A stretch of 7,925 bases of DNA from Bacteroidota bacterium (GCA_023391895.1 JAEWAC010000326.1:1-7925); one strand, 5' to 3'. Shown: positions 1 to 6,585, counted from the stretch's first letter. The notes: generated by a model from the letters alone, not told the origin. Made by a program: numbers and translations.

Positions 1-2542
1 GGTCCAGGTCATTGATATCATCATCGGTACCGCCATTGACTATATTGACGTAGCGGATATCGCCGGCTTTCGCAAAACGCTTTTGTGCGCCCTGCTCATC
101 GATCTCCCGCTGGCTTTGGAAAATACCGTCTGTTTTGATCACATAATATTCGCCAATTGACCGGCCCACCTGCGAGCGTGTATTACCAGACTGGATGTAA
201 TTACGGGGCTGACCGGTAGATTCATCGATTCCTAAATTGCCCAGCGATAACAACTTGTTTCTGATCACACTGATATTTCCGGATAAGCTCCAGTTAAAAC
301 CCGCGGTTTGCGGAGCCGCATAGCCTACTTCCAGTTCAATTCCTTTATTCTGTATAGAGCCGATATTCACCAACGGATCACCTTGCAGGTTGCCCAGGTA
401 GCGGGGCAGCGGCTGTGCCACCAGAATGTCGTCCGTTACCGAGCGGAAGGCATCCAGGGTAATGGTCAGCCGGTTGTTCAGCAGGCCTGCATCGATACCG
501 ATATTAGTGATCTTCTTTTCTTCCCATCTTAAATCCTCAAAAACCAATCGGGCCTGTGTAGCACCGGGAAACTCCTGCTGGTTAGGACCGAATACCGCTC
601 TTGGCGCCTGATTCAGGAAGGCGATATACTGGTAAGCATTTAAATTGGCCAATCCCAACACGCCATAAGAGGCCCGCAGCTTGAAGGTAGAGAGGGCAGG
701 CACTTTAAAAAAGTCCTCGTTATGAATATTCCAGGCTACGGCTGCAGACGGGAAAAAAGCCGTTCTGTATTTGTCGGAAAAACGGGAATCTTTATCCTGC
801 CGGAAGGTAAAAGAAGCCAGGTATTTTTCTGCATAATTATAGTTGACGCGGCCTAGTAAGGAACTGATCAAAACCTGCCGGTTGCCGCCGGCAGCAAAGG
901 AAGCGCCGTTAACGCCTGCTGATCCAATCGTGGTCTGGCCATAAGGATTTAAACCCGTTCTGTTGGCCAAAGAGCTGTCCGCCCGAATGGTTTGTGCCGT
1001 ATAGCCTAGTACCCCATTGATGGCATGCCGATCCCACTTTTTATTGAAGTTCAACGTGTGATCGAACAGATAACTTAAAAACTGGGTCCGGGTTTCACCC
1101 ACTTCACTGGGCTTGGGCGACTGGTTCCAGTACCAGGGACCGTCTTTCCGCAGGGATTGTGCCCGGTCAAAACTGGTTTCCAACCCGGCATTAAAACGGT
1201 AGTTCAGCCAGTTGGTAAACCGGAAATCCATATAAGCATTGCCCAGTATTTTGAAGAAACTGGTTTTAACCGATGTAATATCCGCAATCGCTACCGGGTT
1301 GCGGGAGAAGGAACGGGCTTCGGGACTGCCATACCCCCAGCCACCGGGATTTGCAACAGAGACCAAAGCAGGATCCTGAACCGGAATGATCGGCAGGCTG
1401 TTCCAGATATCATACCAGGGGTTGCCCACTTCAAAATTGTTTTCATACGGCGCCCGGCGCAAAGAATTGGAAAACATCAGGTTCTCGCCAAATTTGAAGC
1501 GTCCGCGGGTAGCCTCGCTGTTCATGCGCAGGGCCGCCCGTTCAAAATCCCGCGCTATTAAAGTACCCACATCTTTAAAGTAAGAGCCGGAAAAAAGGTA
1601 GTTAGCTCCCGCATTACCACCCGAAAGCGTAACGTTATAATCCTGTACAGAACCGGTGCGCAGGGCTTCATCGGCCCAGTTGGTATTGGTACCATTGTAG
1701 TTGGCCACGGCGGGTTGCAGCGCATAGCCGGCCGCCTCATACGCCGCCTTGTTCATGGCTACGTATTCGGGGCCGCTCATCATATCATACCGCTCGGGAA
1801 TTTTTGAAATGCCATACCGGGCCGAAGCTGAGACCCGCATCGGTCCTTCACGGCCTTTTTTGGTGGTAATGATAATGACGCCATTGCCGGCCCTGGAACC
1901 GTAAATAGCAGCGGCAGAAGCATCTTTTAATACCTGTATGGAAGCCACATCGTTGGGGTTGACCGTGGTGTTGGGGTCGGCAATCATGCCGTCAATTACA
2001 AACAGCGGGTTGGCGTTGCCGTTGATGGTGCTCAGGCCCCGGATGTTGATCACGGCCTCCTGCCCCGGCTGGCCCCCGGTGCGTACCGTTACACCCGGCG
2101 ACATACCTTGGAGCTGTTCGGGCAGCGACCGCGACACCAGCCGCTCGGTATTTTCGGTACTGACAATACCCGTGGCACCCGTTAGGTCTCTGCGTCTTAC
2201 GGTTTGATACCCAATCACTACGACTTCACCCAGGGTACTGTCGGATGCCTGCAGGGTTTCGTTGATCTCCGAACCGCTGACGGCAATTTCCCTGGGCTGA
2301 AAACCCACCGAACTCACCACCAGCGTACTGCCGGCCGGGGCGTTGATGGTAAACTGGCCGTTCTCGTTGGTTATGACAGTAATATTGGTGCCTTTTACGG
2401 TAACGGTGGCACCGGAAAGGGGCTCACCGGACGCAGAACGCAACGTACCCCGGATGGGCTCTTGGGCACTTAAACAGATGCTGATGGCCAAAGCCGCACC
2501 CACCATCATAGCAAATAAAGACCATCTTTTTTTTAGTGTCAT
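1..2542 (-). CDS. SusC/RagA-family TonB-dependent outer membrane receptor (C-terminus cut by window edge)
   Basis: The frame is open from an ATG at 2542 down to base 1 with no stop: 847 residues seen, against roughly 1,000-1,100 for the family. Residues 1-26 form a signal peptide (KKR, a hydrophobic core, then LSAQ); C23 lacks a proper lipobox. Residues 29-105 resemble the carboxypeptidase-regulatory-like domain (PRGTLRSASGEPLSGATV-type start, VSSVGF). EVVVIGYQTVRRRDLTGA at 106-123 is the usual entry to the TonB plug, which contains NIRGLSTINGNANPLFVIDG (to 185) and VLKDASAAAIYGSRAGNG (204-221) ending in TTKKG at 230. The rest is beta-barrel with aromatic-rich strands; GDIRYVN (827-833) is the late Asp-rich loop region of SusC proteins. 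The family imports glycans or peptides across the outer membrane with a SusD lipoprotein lid, driven by TonB. There is no STN domain, so no sign of direct sigma/anti-sigma signalling. The substrate cannot be told. A susD-like gene is expected just left of the window. Confidence 0.95.
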   Translation of the reverse strand, partial: MTLKKRWSLFAMMVGAALAISICLSAQEPIRGTLRSASGEPLSGATVTVKGTNITVITNENGQFTINAPAGSTLVVSSVGFQPREIAVSGSEINETLQASDSTLGEVVVIGYQTVRRRDLTGATGIVSTENTERLVSRSLPEQLQGMSPGVTVRTGGQPGQEAVINIRGLSTINGNANPLFVIDGMIADPNTTVNPNDVASIQVLKDASAAAIYGSRAGNGVIIITTKKGREGPMRVSASARYGISKIPERYDMMSGPEYVAMNKAAYEAAGYALQPAVANYNGTNTNWADEALRTGSVQDYNVTLSGGNAGANYLFSGSYFKDVGTLIARDFERAALRMNSEATRGRFKFGENLMFSNSLRRAPYENNFEVGNPWYDIWNSLPIIPVQDPALVSVANPGGWGYGSPEARSFSRNPVAIADITSVKTSFFKILGNAYMDFRFTNWLNYRFNAGLETSFDRAQSLRKDGPWYWNQSPKPSEVGETRTQFLSYLFDHTLNFNKKWDRHAINGVLGYTAQTIRADSSLANRTGLNPYGQTTIGSAGVNGASFAAGGNRQVLISSLLGRVNYNYAEKYLASFTFRQDKDSRFSDKYRTAFFPSAAVAWNIHNEDFFKVPALSTFKLRASYGVLGLANLNAYQYIAFLNQAPRAVFGPNQQEFPGATQARLVFEDLRWEEKKITNIGIDAGLLNNRLTITLDAFRSVTDDILVAQPLPRYLGNLQGDPLVNIGSIQNKGIELEVGYAAPQTAGFNWSLSGNISVIRNKLLSLGNLGIDESTGQPRNYIQSGNTRSQVGRSIGEYYVIKTDGIFQSQREIDEQGAQKRFAKAGDIRYVNIVNGGTDDDINDLD

Positions 2543-2660
2543 GGCTGGCAGTTTGGTTAAGAAGTATGTGAGCGGGTTCTTACATAGTATGCAGGCAAAC
2601 CTTTGTTTCCGGCAGGGTTGGGATCCGTGGGGCGGGTACGATAACAGGCGACACCAATTG

Positions 2661-2678
2661 GCTGCAACTTTATGCAGC
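2661..2678. other. Perfect 6-bp hairpin in the SusC upstream region
   Basis: GCTGCA (2661-2666) pairs with TGCAGC (2673-2678) around a 6-base loop. It lies about 120 bases upstream of the receptor start, so it could be in its 5' leader or be an operator-like dyad. A T6 run at 2688-2693 makes it superficially terminator-like on the plus strand, but the gap is 9 bases and no plus-strand gene precedes it. No function is assigned. Confidence 0.3.
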
Positions 2679-2852
2679 AGGGGATGATTTTTTAAGTAAG
2701 CAGAAGAAAGACTCTAGTAACAGACAATAAGACCAATAAATATGCGGCTTTATCCCTGAATTTTATATAAACCGGTGCCGCTGCCAGCTGGTAGTTGTTG
2801 TTACGGCTTACTTTTTCCTGATTTCCTTCAAAAAGCCATAGGCCAGGTTTTG

Positions 2853-2867
2853 ATATAGGGTTTTGAA
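2853..2867 (-). repeat. Inverted copy of the TTCAAAACCCTATAT dispersed repeat
   Basis: The minus strand reads TTCAAAACCCTATAT, identical over 15 bases to the plus strand at 5309-5323. The two copies are about 2.4 kb apart, in opposite orientation, and both intergenic. Looser relatives occur at 5119-5137, 5181-5197, 6373-6384 and, inverted, 4934-4945. Confidence 0.6.
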
Positions 2868-2958
2868 GCAATTATTATAAGGCAAAAGCAGGCTTCAATG
2901 GCCGTAGTGGACGCCCTTTACCACACTTCCTGAAAGGGTTTATAACCGTTTTCAATGA

Positions 2959-2994
2959 TTTTCTGCTGTCAATTTGACGTTTTTGATAATTTGG
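2959..2994 (+). promoter_or_regulatory. Weak candidate htpG promoter
   Basis: TAATTTGG (2987-2994) matches five of the six fixed positions of the Bacteroidota -7 element TAnnTTTG. A T-rich TTTTCTG about 21 bases upstream would have to serve as the -33 element and is a poor match to TTTG. The predicted start near 3000 would give a leader of about 45 bases. Other weak alternatives exist, such as TCAATTTG at 2969-2976. Confidence 0.2.
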
Positions 2995-3044
2995 AACAAC
3001 CCTTGATCGTTAGGGCCTGAACCTTACCAAAATCATTTAATTAT

Positions 3045-4934
3045 ATGTTGCAAGAGAAAGGAACCATTTCCATTCATACCGAAAACATCTTCCCGATCAT
3101 CAAAAAATTCCTGTATTCCGATCATGAAATTTTTCTGCGGGAGCTGGTATCCAACGCGGTGGATGCTACGCAAAAAATCAAGCGGTTAGCGTCCCTGGGT
3201 CAATTAAAGGGCGAGCTGGGCGACCTGAAAGTGGAAGTTTCTTTTGACGAAAAAGCCAAAACCATCACCATATCCGACAGGGGTATTGGTATGACCGCCG
3301 AAGAAATTAAAAAGTACATCAACCAGATTGCTTTTTCCGGCGCCACCGAGTTTATGGAAAAGTTCAAAGAAGCCAAAGATGCCAACGAGATCATCGGCCG
3401 TTTTGGCCTGGGCTTTTACTCCGCCTTTATGGTAGCCGATAAGGTGGAAATTCAAACCCTGTCGTACCAGGAAGATGCCGAGCCGGCCCGCTGGGTATGC
3501 GATGGCAGCACCGAGTTTGAAATTACCGAAGGCAGCCGCACCGAACGGGGTACCGACGTGATCCTGTACATGAATGCGGAATCGGAAGAGTTCCTGGAGC
3601 AGTACAGGCTGCAGCAGATCCTGGACAAGTACGCTAAGTTTTTGCCGGTGCCCATCCAATTCGGCACCAAGACGGAGCACGTACCCGATGGCGAAGATGC
3701 TGAGGGCAAGCCCCAATACAAGGATGTGGAAGTGGACAACATCATCAACAACACCACGCCCATCTGGACCAAGGCACCCACTGACCTGAAAGATGAAGAT
3801 TACCTGGCCTTTTATAAAGAGCTGTATCCATTCTCCGAAGACCCGCTGTTCTGGATTCACTTGAACGTGGATTATCCCTTCAACCTTACGGGTGTATTGT
3901 ACTTCCCCAAGGTGAAAAACGACTTTGACCTGCAGCGCAACAAAATCAAATTGTTCTCCCGCCAGGTATTTATTACCGATGAAGTGAAAGACATTGTACC
4001 GGAATTTTTAATGCTGCTGCACGGTGTGATTGATTCGCCAGATATTCCGCTGAACGTAAGCCGCAGCTTTTTGCAGGCCGACAGCAATGTTAAAAAGATC
4101 AACAGCTACATCACCAAAAAAGTAGCCGACAAGCTGAGCGAACTGTTCCGAAAAGACCGCAAGGCTTACGAAGAAAAATGGAGCGACATTGGTCTTTTTG
4201 TAAAGTATGGCATGATCAGCGAAGACAAGTTTTACGACAAAGCCAAAGACTTTGCCTTGCTGACCAACACCAAGAATGAACATTATACACTGGAAGAATA
4301 CCGGGACAAAATAAAAGAAGCCCAAACCGACAAGGACGGCACCGTAGTGTACCTGTACACCAACGATCCTACCAAACAGGATGCGTTCATCCAGGCCGCC
4401 AACGGTAAAGGCTACGATGTACTGGTGATGAACTCCCCCATCGACAACCACTTTATCCACCAACTTGAGCTGAAGCTGGAAAAGATTGCCATGAAGCGGG
4501 TAGATGCGGAAGTGATTGACAAACTGATTCCCAAAGATGAAAACCTAACCCATCAGCTGACAGAAGAAGAAACCAAAAAGGTGAAAGACATTTTTGAAAA
4601 AGCCATCAACAAGCCGCACATGCAGGTGGAGCTGGAAGCACTGAGCCCGGAGGCGTTGCCGGTAACTGTGACCATGGAAGAATGGATGCGTCGCATGAAA
4701 GACATGGCAAAAATGGGTGGCAACGGTATGAACTTTTATGGTTCCATGCCGGACAGCTATAAAGTAGCAGTGAATGGCAACCACAAGCTGATTGACCGAA
4801 TACTAAAAGCTGAAAACGAAGAGCAGCAGGTGCAGCTGGCCAAGCAGGCATTTGACCTTGCACTGCTTTCGCAAGGCATGCTGACCGGCGCCGACCTGAC
4901 CGCATTTGTGAACAGAAGCGTCAATATGATATAG
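3045..4934 (+). CDS. htpG: Molecular chaperone HtpG (bacterial Hsp90)
   Basis: A complete 629-residue protein, close to E. coli HtpG (624). HtpG is a cytosolic dimeric ATP-dependent chaperone that remodels late folding intermediates, often with DnaK. The GHKL ATPase domain is intact: ELVSNAVDA (33-41) carries the catalytic Glu33 and Mg-binding Asn37, DRGIGM (78-83) the nucleotide-binding Asp78, GRFGLG (118-123) the ATP-lid glycines, and GT (169-170) closes the domain. The middle domain contains PLNVSRSFLQ with Arg340, equivalent to the arginine that contacts the ATP gamma-phosphate. The C-terminal dimerisation region (about 500-629) includes a Met-rich stretch (MEEWMRRMKDMAKMGG), as expected for the exposed hydrophobic surface there. 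The ATG at 3045 gives the normal N-terminus; the sequence before it is AT-rich without a Shine-Dalgarno. It appears monocistronic, with a strong terminator 31 bases after the stop. No CIRCE element was seen. Confidence 0.98.
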   Translation: MLQEKGTISIHTENIFPIIKKFLYSDHEIFLRELVSNAVDATQKIKRLASLGQLKGELGDLKVEVSFDEKAKTITISDRGIGMTAEEIKKYINQIAFSGATEFMEKFKEAKDANEIIGRFGLGFYSAFMVADKVEIQTLSYQEDAEPARWVCDGSTEFEITEGSRTERGTDVILYMNAESEEFLEQYRLQQILDKYAKFLPVPIQFGTKTEHVPDGEDAEGKPQYKDVEVDNIINNTTPIWTKAPTDLKDEDYLAFYKELYPFSEDPLFWIHLNVDYPFNLTGVLYFPKVKNDFDLQRNKIKLFSRQVFITDEVKDIVPEFLMLLHGVIDSPDIPLNVSRSFLQADSNVKKINSYITKKVADKLSELFRKDRKAYEEKWSDIGLFVKYGMISEDKFYDKAKDFALLTNTKNEHYTLEEYRDKIKEAQTDKDGTVVYLYTNDPTKQDAFIQAANGKGYDVLVMNSPIDNHFIHQLELKLEKIAMKRVDAEVIDKLIPKDENLTHQLTEEETKKVKDIFEKAINKPHMQVELEALSPEALPVTVTMEEWMRRMKDMAKMGGNGMNFYGSMPDSYKVAVNGNHKLIDRILKAENEEQQVQLAKQAFDLALLSQGMLTGADLTAFVNRSVNMI

Positions 4935-4964
4935 GTTTTTGAAAGCAACTTCCCATTCATTGAT

Positions 4965-4996
4965 ACAACCAGCCTAATCCGGGCTGGTTGTTTTTT
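4965..4996 (+). terminator. Rho-independent terminator of htpG
   Basis: A perfect 10-bp stem, ACAACCAGCC (4965-4974) with GGCTGGTTGT (4982-4991), a 7-base loop, and an uninterrupted T run at 4991-4996. It begins 31 bases after the htpG stop, so htpG ends transcription here and the downstream regulator needs its own promoter. Confidence 0.9.
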
Positions 4997-5010
4997 GACT
5001 CACCCTCTGG

Positions 5011-5031
5011 TCCCTCTCCTGAAGGAAGGGA
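5011..5031. repeat. Imperfect dyad in the repeat island
   Basis: TCCCT and TCCT on the left arm, separated by one bulged C, pair with AGGA and AGGGA on the right around a very short loop. The core CCCTCTCCTGAAGGA resembles a common purine/pyrimidine-rich intergenic repeat of Bacteroidota (recollection, not searched). Confidence 0.4.
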
Positions 5032-5113
5032 GTCAGGCAAAATGAAAAAATGCAAAATTAAAAATGAGAAGAGCATGGGCTTTTGAACCATTTTGGGCTA
5101 AGCTGTATCAGCT

Positions 5114-5133
5114 ATCAACTCTTTCAAAAACCC
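5114..5133 (+). repeat. Direct repeat, copy 1 (ATCAACTCTTTCAAAAACCC)
   Basis: This 20-base unit recurs at 5300-5318 with one A deleted. In both copies the unit is followed by a TAT-containing tail. It joins the TCAAC motif to the TTTCAAAACCC motif, suggesting both belong to one larger degenerate repeat. Confidence 0.65.
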
Positions 5134-5209
5134 GTATCGGAAAGCGGATCGTTGGTAGTTGATCGTTGACCGACGGAAAGTCTTTCAAAGCCTCATACTG
5201 TTTTTCACT

Positions 5210-5249
5210 CTGTGCAATCTTTTCTTTAATCTGTGTAATCCGTGATTCA
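5210..5249 (+). repeat. CTGTG(C/T)AATC imperfect repeat units
   Basis: CTGTGCAATC (5210-5219) and CTGTGTAATC (5231-5240) differ by one base and are 21 bases apart. CCGTGATTC (5241-5249) follows immediately as a more diverged third unit. Confidence 0.5.
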
Positions 5250-5299
5250 ACTTCATTAAAAACCCATACACAACACTAAACCTTTTAACCACTCAACTA

Positions 5300-5323
5300 A
5301 TCAACTCTTTCAAAACCCTATAT
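5300..5323 (+). repeat. Direct repeat, copy 2, containing TTCAAAACCCTATAT
   Basis: The first 19 bases repeat 5114-5133 apart from one missing A. The last 15 bases (5309-5323) are identical to the minus strand at 2853-2867. It lies in the gene-free repeat island. Confidence 0.6.
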
Positions 5324-5411
5324 TGATTACGCAGGATTGGGTAGCTGAAAACAGTACAAGGGCCGCTGTTGTTGAGTGTTGTATTATGATCAGGCAGTTT
5401 GAAAAACTCTA

Positions 5412-5446
5412 ATCTCTGAGATCCCTCCTTCGTCGGAATGACAAAG
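5412..5446 (-). repeat. TCATTCCGACGAAGG-type dispersed repeat
   Basis: On the minus strand this reads TTTGTCATTCCGACGAAGG followed by AGGGATCTCAGAGATT. I recognise it as a widespread intergenic repeat that, when translated, gives phantom peptides such as CFVIPTKEGSQ. That recognition is from memory and was not searched. It shows that the overlapping open frame is not a gene. Confidence 0.55.
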
Positions 5447-5510
5447 CAAGTGGCAGAAGAAAAAACAGTCCATCCGAAAGAACAAAAACTAAAAGGAGCA
5501 ACGGCTTTAC

Positions 5511-5553
5511 CTATCAACTACTCAACTTATCAACCCTTCAACTGATCAATTGA
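5511..5553 (+). repeat. Cluster of TCAAC motifs
   Basis: Five TCAA(C/T) units follow one another at about 8-10 base intervals (ATCAACT, CTCAACT, ATCAACC, TTCAACT, ATCAATT). Similar units lie at 5114, 5245, 5292 and 5300, and inverted at 5152-5171 and 5370-5378. The regular spacing suggests a degraded tandem repeat. Confidence 0.5.
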
Positions 5554-5670
5554 AGCATCCAGTGCCGCAAAAGTTGTTCATTTACAGACAGGCACCCCGA
5601 TATAAATGGCCAGGCGCCCGCTTCCTACCGGTTTTATGATTTTATTTAAAATGGCTATTGTAAATTGACT

Positions 5671-6321
5671 ATGATGATAACAGAAAAAGAACTTGAAGCC
5701 AAGTTTCCGTCGCTCCAAAAAAGCCTGGTTCAGGAAATGGTGCAAGTGGGCGAAATAAAAACCTTTGCCGAAGGCGAAACCATGATGCGTACCGGCCAAT
5801 ACATCCGCTCTACCATGCTGATATTGGATGGCCTGGTGAAAATTTACAGGGAGGATGAAGGCAGCGAGTTTTTTATGTACTACCTGTATGCCGGTAAAGC
5901 CTGCGCCTTGTCCATGGTTTGTGCCGTGCGGCAGGAAACCAGCGAACTGATGGCCAAGGCTGTAACGGAAACCACGGTTCTGAGCATACCCTTATCTTAT
6001 ATGGACCAATGGATGACCCGGTACAAAAGCTGGTATCACTTTGTGCTGGGCAACTACCGCGAACGCTTTGAAGAACTGCTGCAAACCATTGACCATGTTG
6101 CTTTCCGACATATGGATGAGCGCCTGGTTTTTTACCTGAAACGTCATCAAGAAACATTAAAAAGCAATCATATTCCCCTTTCGTTTACAGAAATTGCCCA
6201 AGACCTGAACTCTTCGCGGGAAGTGATTTCGCGGCTGATGAAAAAACTATCCGACAAAGGTCTGGTGCGGCTCCACCGTTCTTACATTGAGATTGTGGAT
6301 ATCACGAAAGTACAGTCGTGA
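5671..6321 (+). CDS. Crp/Fnr-family transcriptional regulator
   Basis: The 216-residue protein has the standard two-domain build: an N-terminal cyclic-nucleotide-binding-like beta-roll (about 20-120; EGETMMRTGQYI, then LILDGLVKIYRED) and a C-terminal winged helix (about 165-212). The recognition helix SSREVISR (181-188) keeps Arg183, Glu184 and Arg188, matching Arg180/Glu181/Arg185 of E. coli CRP, so a TGA-containing half-site is expected. The segment that should form the cAMP phosphate-binding cassette reads GKACALSMVCAVRQET: it lacks the Gly-Glu and Arg-Ser/Thr pattern and has two cysteines (C78, C84), so cAMP is an unlikely ligand; a redox or sulfur signal is possible but unproven. There are too few cysteines for an Fnr-type N-terminal iron-sulfur cluster. 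The ATG at 5671 (or 5674) is preferred over a TTG at 5665. Its likely target is the next gene. Confidence 0.93.
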   Translation: MMITEKELEAKFPSLQKSLVQEMVQVGEIKTFAEGETMMRTGQYIRSTMLILDGLVKIYREDEGSEFFMYYLYAGKACALSMVCAVRQETSELMAKAVTETTVLSIPLSYMDQWMTRYKSWYHFVLGNYRERFEELLQTIDHVAFRHMDERLVFYLKRHQETLKSNHIPLSFTEIAQDLNSSREVISRLMKKLSDKGLVRLHRSYIEIVDITKVQS

Positions 6322-6354
6322 TTTTCATCAAGACCATTGCCTTGTCTATTTACA

Positions 6355-6375
6355 ACAGTGCCGCTGTAGCTTTTT
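6355..6375 (+). terminator. Weak candidate terminator after the Crp/Fnr gene
   Basis: ACAG (6355-6358) and CTGT (6364-6367) form a short stem with a 5-base loop, followed by AGC and a T5 run. Four base pairs is marginal. If it does not terminate, some read-through into the DUF983 gene is likely. Confidence 0.2.
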
Positions 6376-6384
6376 CAAAAACCC
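6373..6384 (+). repeat. Copy of the TTTCAAAAACCC motif
   Basis: Twelve bases identical to 5122-5133, here in the intergenic region after the Crp/Fnr gene. It is directly followed by a 5-bp hairpin, ACCCA (6381-6385) with TGGGT (6389-6393). Confidence 0.4.
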
Positions 6385-6513
6385 ATGGTGGGTAACATTC
6401 TAAAAACGCTCCAACACAAGAAAGCTTTGAACCTGTTCAATCCCTTTTTCCAACAGCCCTTCCAGGAATAGCTTGTTTTACAGCTTCGATTGTGGCAAAA
6501 AGTTAACCAAAGA

Positions 6514-6527
6514 CATCCGTGCGGATG
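6514..6527. promoter_or_regulatory. Perfect dyad CATCCG-TG-CGGATG, candidate operator
   Basis: Two 6-base arms are perfectly complementary around a 2-base centre, about 34 bases upstream of the -7 element of the DUF983 gene. With such a short loop it is more likely a protein-binding site than an RNA hairpin. It shares its last two bases with the TGAC-N4-GTCA dyad. Confidence 0.4.
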
Positions 6528-6539
6528 ACTTAGGTCACG
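6524..6539. promoter_or_regulatory. Candidate Crp/Fnr-family binding site upstream of the DUF983 gene
   Basis: GATGA, six bases, TCACG: this matches the TGA-N6-TCA core of the CRP consensus TGTGA-N6-TCACA, with 3/5 and 4/5 matches in the half-sites. The inner dyad TGAC-N4-GTCA (6526-6537) is perfect. The centre, 6531.5, lies about 40-42 bases upstream of the start predicted from the -7 element, the class II activator position. The natural candidate ligand is the regulator encoded just upstream, which has a CRP-like recognition helix. Confidence 0.45.
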
Positions 6540-6560
6540 TTACAAAGCAGACCGGCAGCC

Positions 6561-6568
6561 TACCTTTG
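6561..6568 (+). promoter_or_regulatory. Bacteroidota -7 promoter element of the DUF983 gene
   Basis: TACCTTTG is an exact match to TAnnTTTG. It places the transcription start near 6571-6573, only about 14 bases before the ATG. The expected -33 TTTG, about 20 bases upstream, is absent (the site reads CACGTTAC), which would suit a promoter dependent on an activator. Confidence 0.55.
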
Positions 6569-6585
6569 GGCTCCATTTTACCAAT

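Larger units (their letters stand above)
2543..3044. other. Divergent intergenic region between the SusC-type gene and htpG
   Basis: These 502 bases must hold the promoters of both divergent genes. No coding frame looks real. No exact TAnnTTTG element occurs in the minus direction; the nearest match is AAGGTTTG (reverse complement of 2596-2603) without a -33 partner. A hairpin lies at 2661-2678 and an inverted copy of a dispersed repeat at 2853-2867. Neither gene has a clear Shine-Dalgarno sequence, which is normal for Bacteroidota. Confidence 0.6.
4997..5670. repeat. Gene-free mosaic of short degenerate repeats
   Basis: Between the htpG terminator and the Crp/Fnr gene no frame looks coding, and bases 4997 to about 5560 are built of low-complexity and repeated pieces. 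In order: an imperfect dyad at 5011-5031; A-rich AAAATG-type units at about 5038-5075; a CTTTCAAAAACCC unit at 5114-5139; an inverted TCAAC cluster (GTTGGTAGTTGATCGTTGAC) at 5152-5171; a TCTTTCAAAGCCTCATACTG unit at 5180-5199; CTGTG(C/T)AATC units at 5210-5249; another TTTCAAAACCC unit at 5300-5323; a TCATTCCGACGAAGG unit (minus strand) near 5415-5445; and a TCAAC cluster at 5511-5553. Such patchworks are common between genes in Bacteroidota. Bases 5560-5670 must hold the regulator's promoter, but no clear -33/-7 pair was found. Confidence 0.7.

Noticed and set aside
1157..1561. 134-codon plus-strand frame within the SusC-type gene
   Set aside because: Antisense to an intact receptor reading frame; it reflects codon bias. 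The same holds for 1938-2207, 2204-2473 and 2343-2687.
3204..3860. 218-codon open frame antisense to htpG
   Set aside because: It lies wholly within htpG, which is unmistakable, and its translation has no recognisable domain; other antisense frames there (4008-4463, 4606-4905) are the same kind of artefact.
5293..5517. 74-codon minus-strand frame in the repeat island
   Set aside because: It is made of dispersed repeats and contains the phantom peptide VIPTKEGSQ.
4997..5570. Possible CRISPR array
   Set aside because: Repeat units are short, degenerate, unevenly spaced and of several kinds, and there are no cas genes.
5665..5670. TTG at 5665 as the start of the Crp/Fnr gene
   Set aside because: Two ATG codons follow within nine bases and there is no Shine-Dalgarno favouring TTG; ATG at 5671 or 5674 is simpler.
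6319..6330. Second TGA-N6-TCA match overlapping the Crp/Fnr stop codon
   Set aside because: Its right half (TCAAG) is poor and no promoter element lies at a suitable distance. A similar weak match at 2819-2830 shows the core alone occurs by chance.
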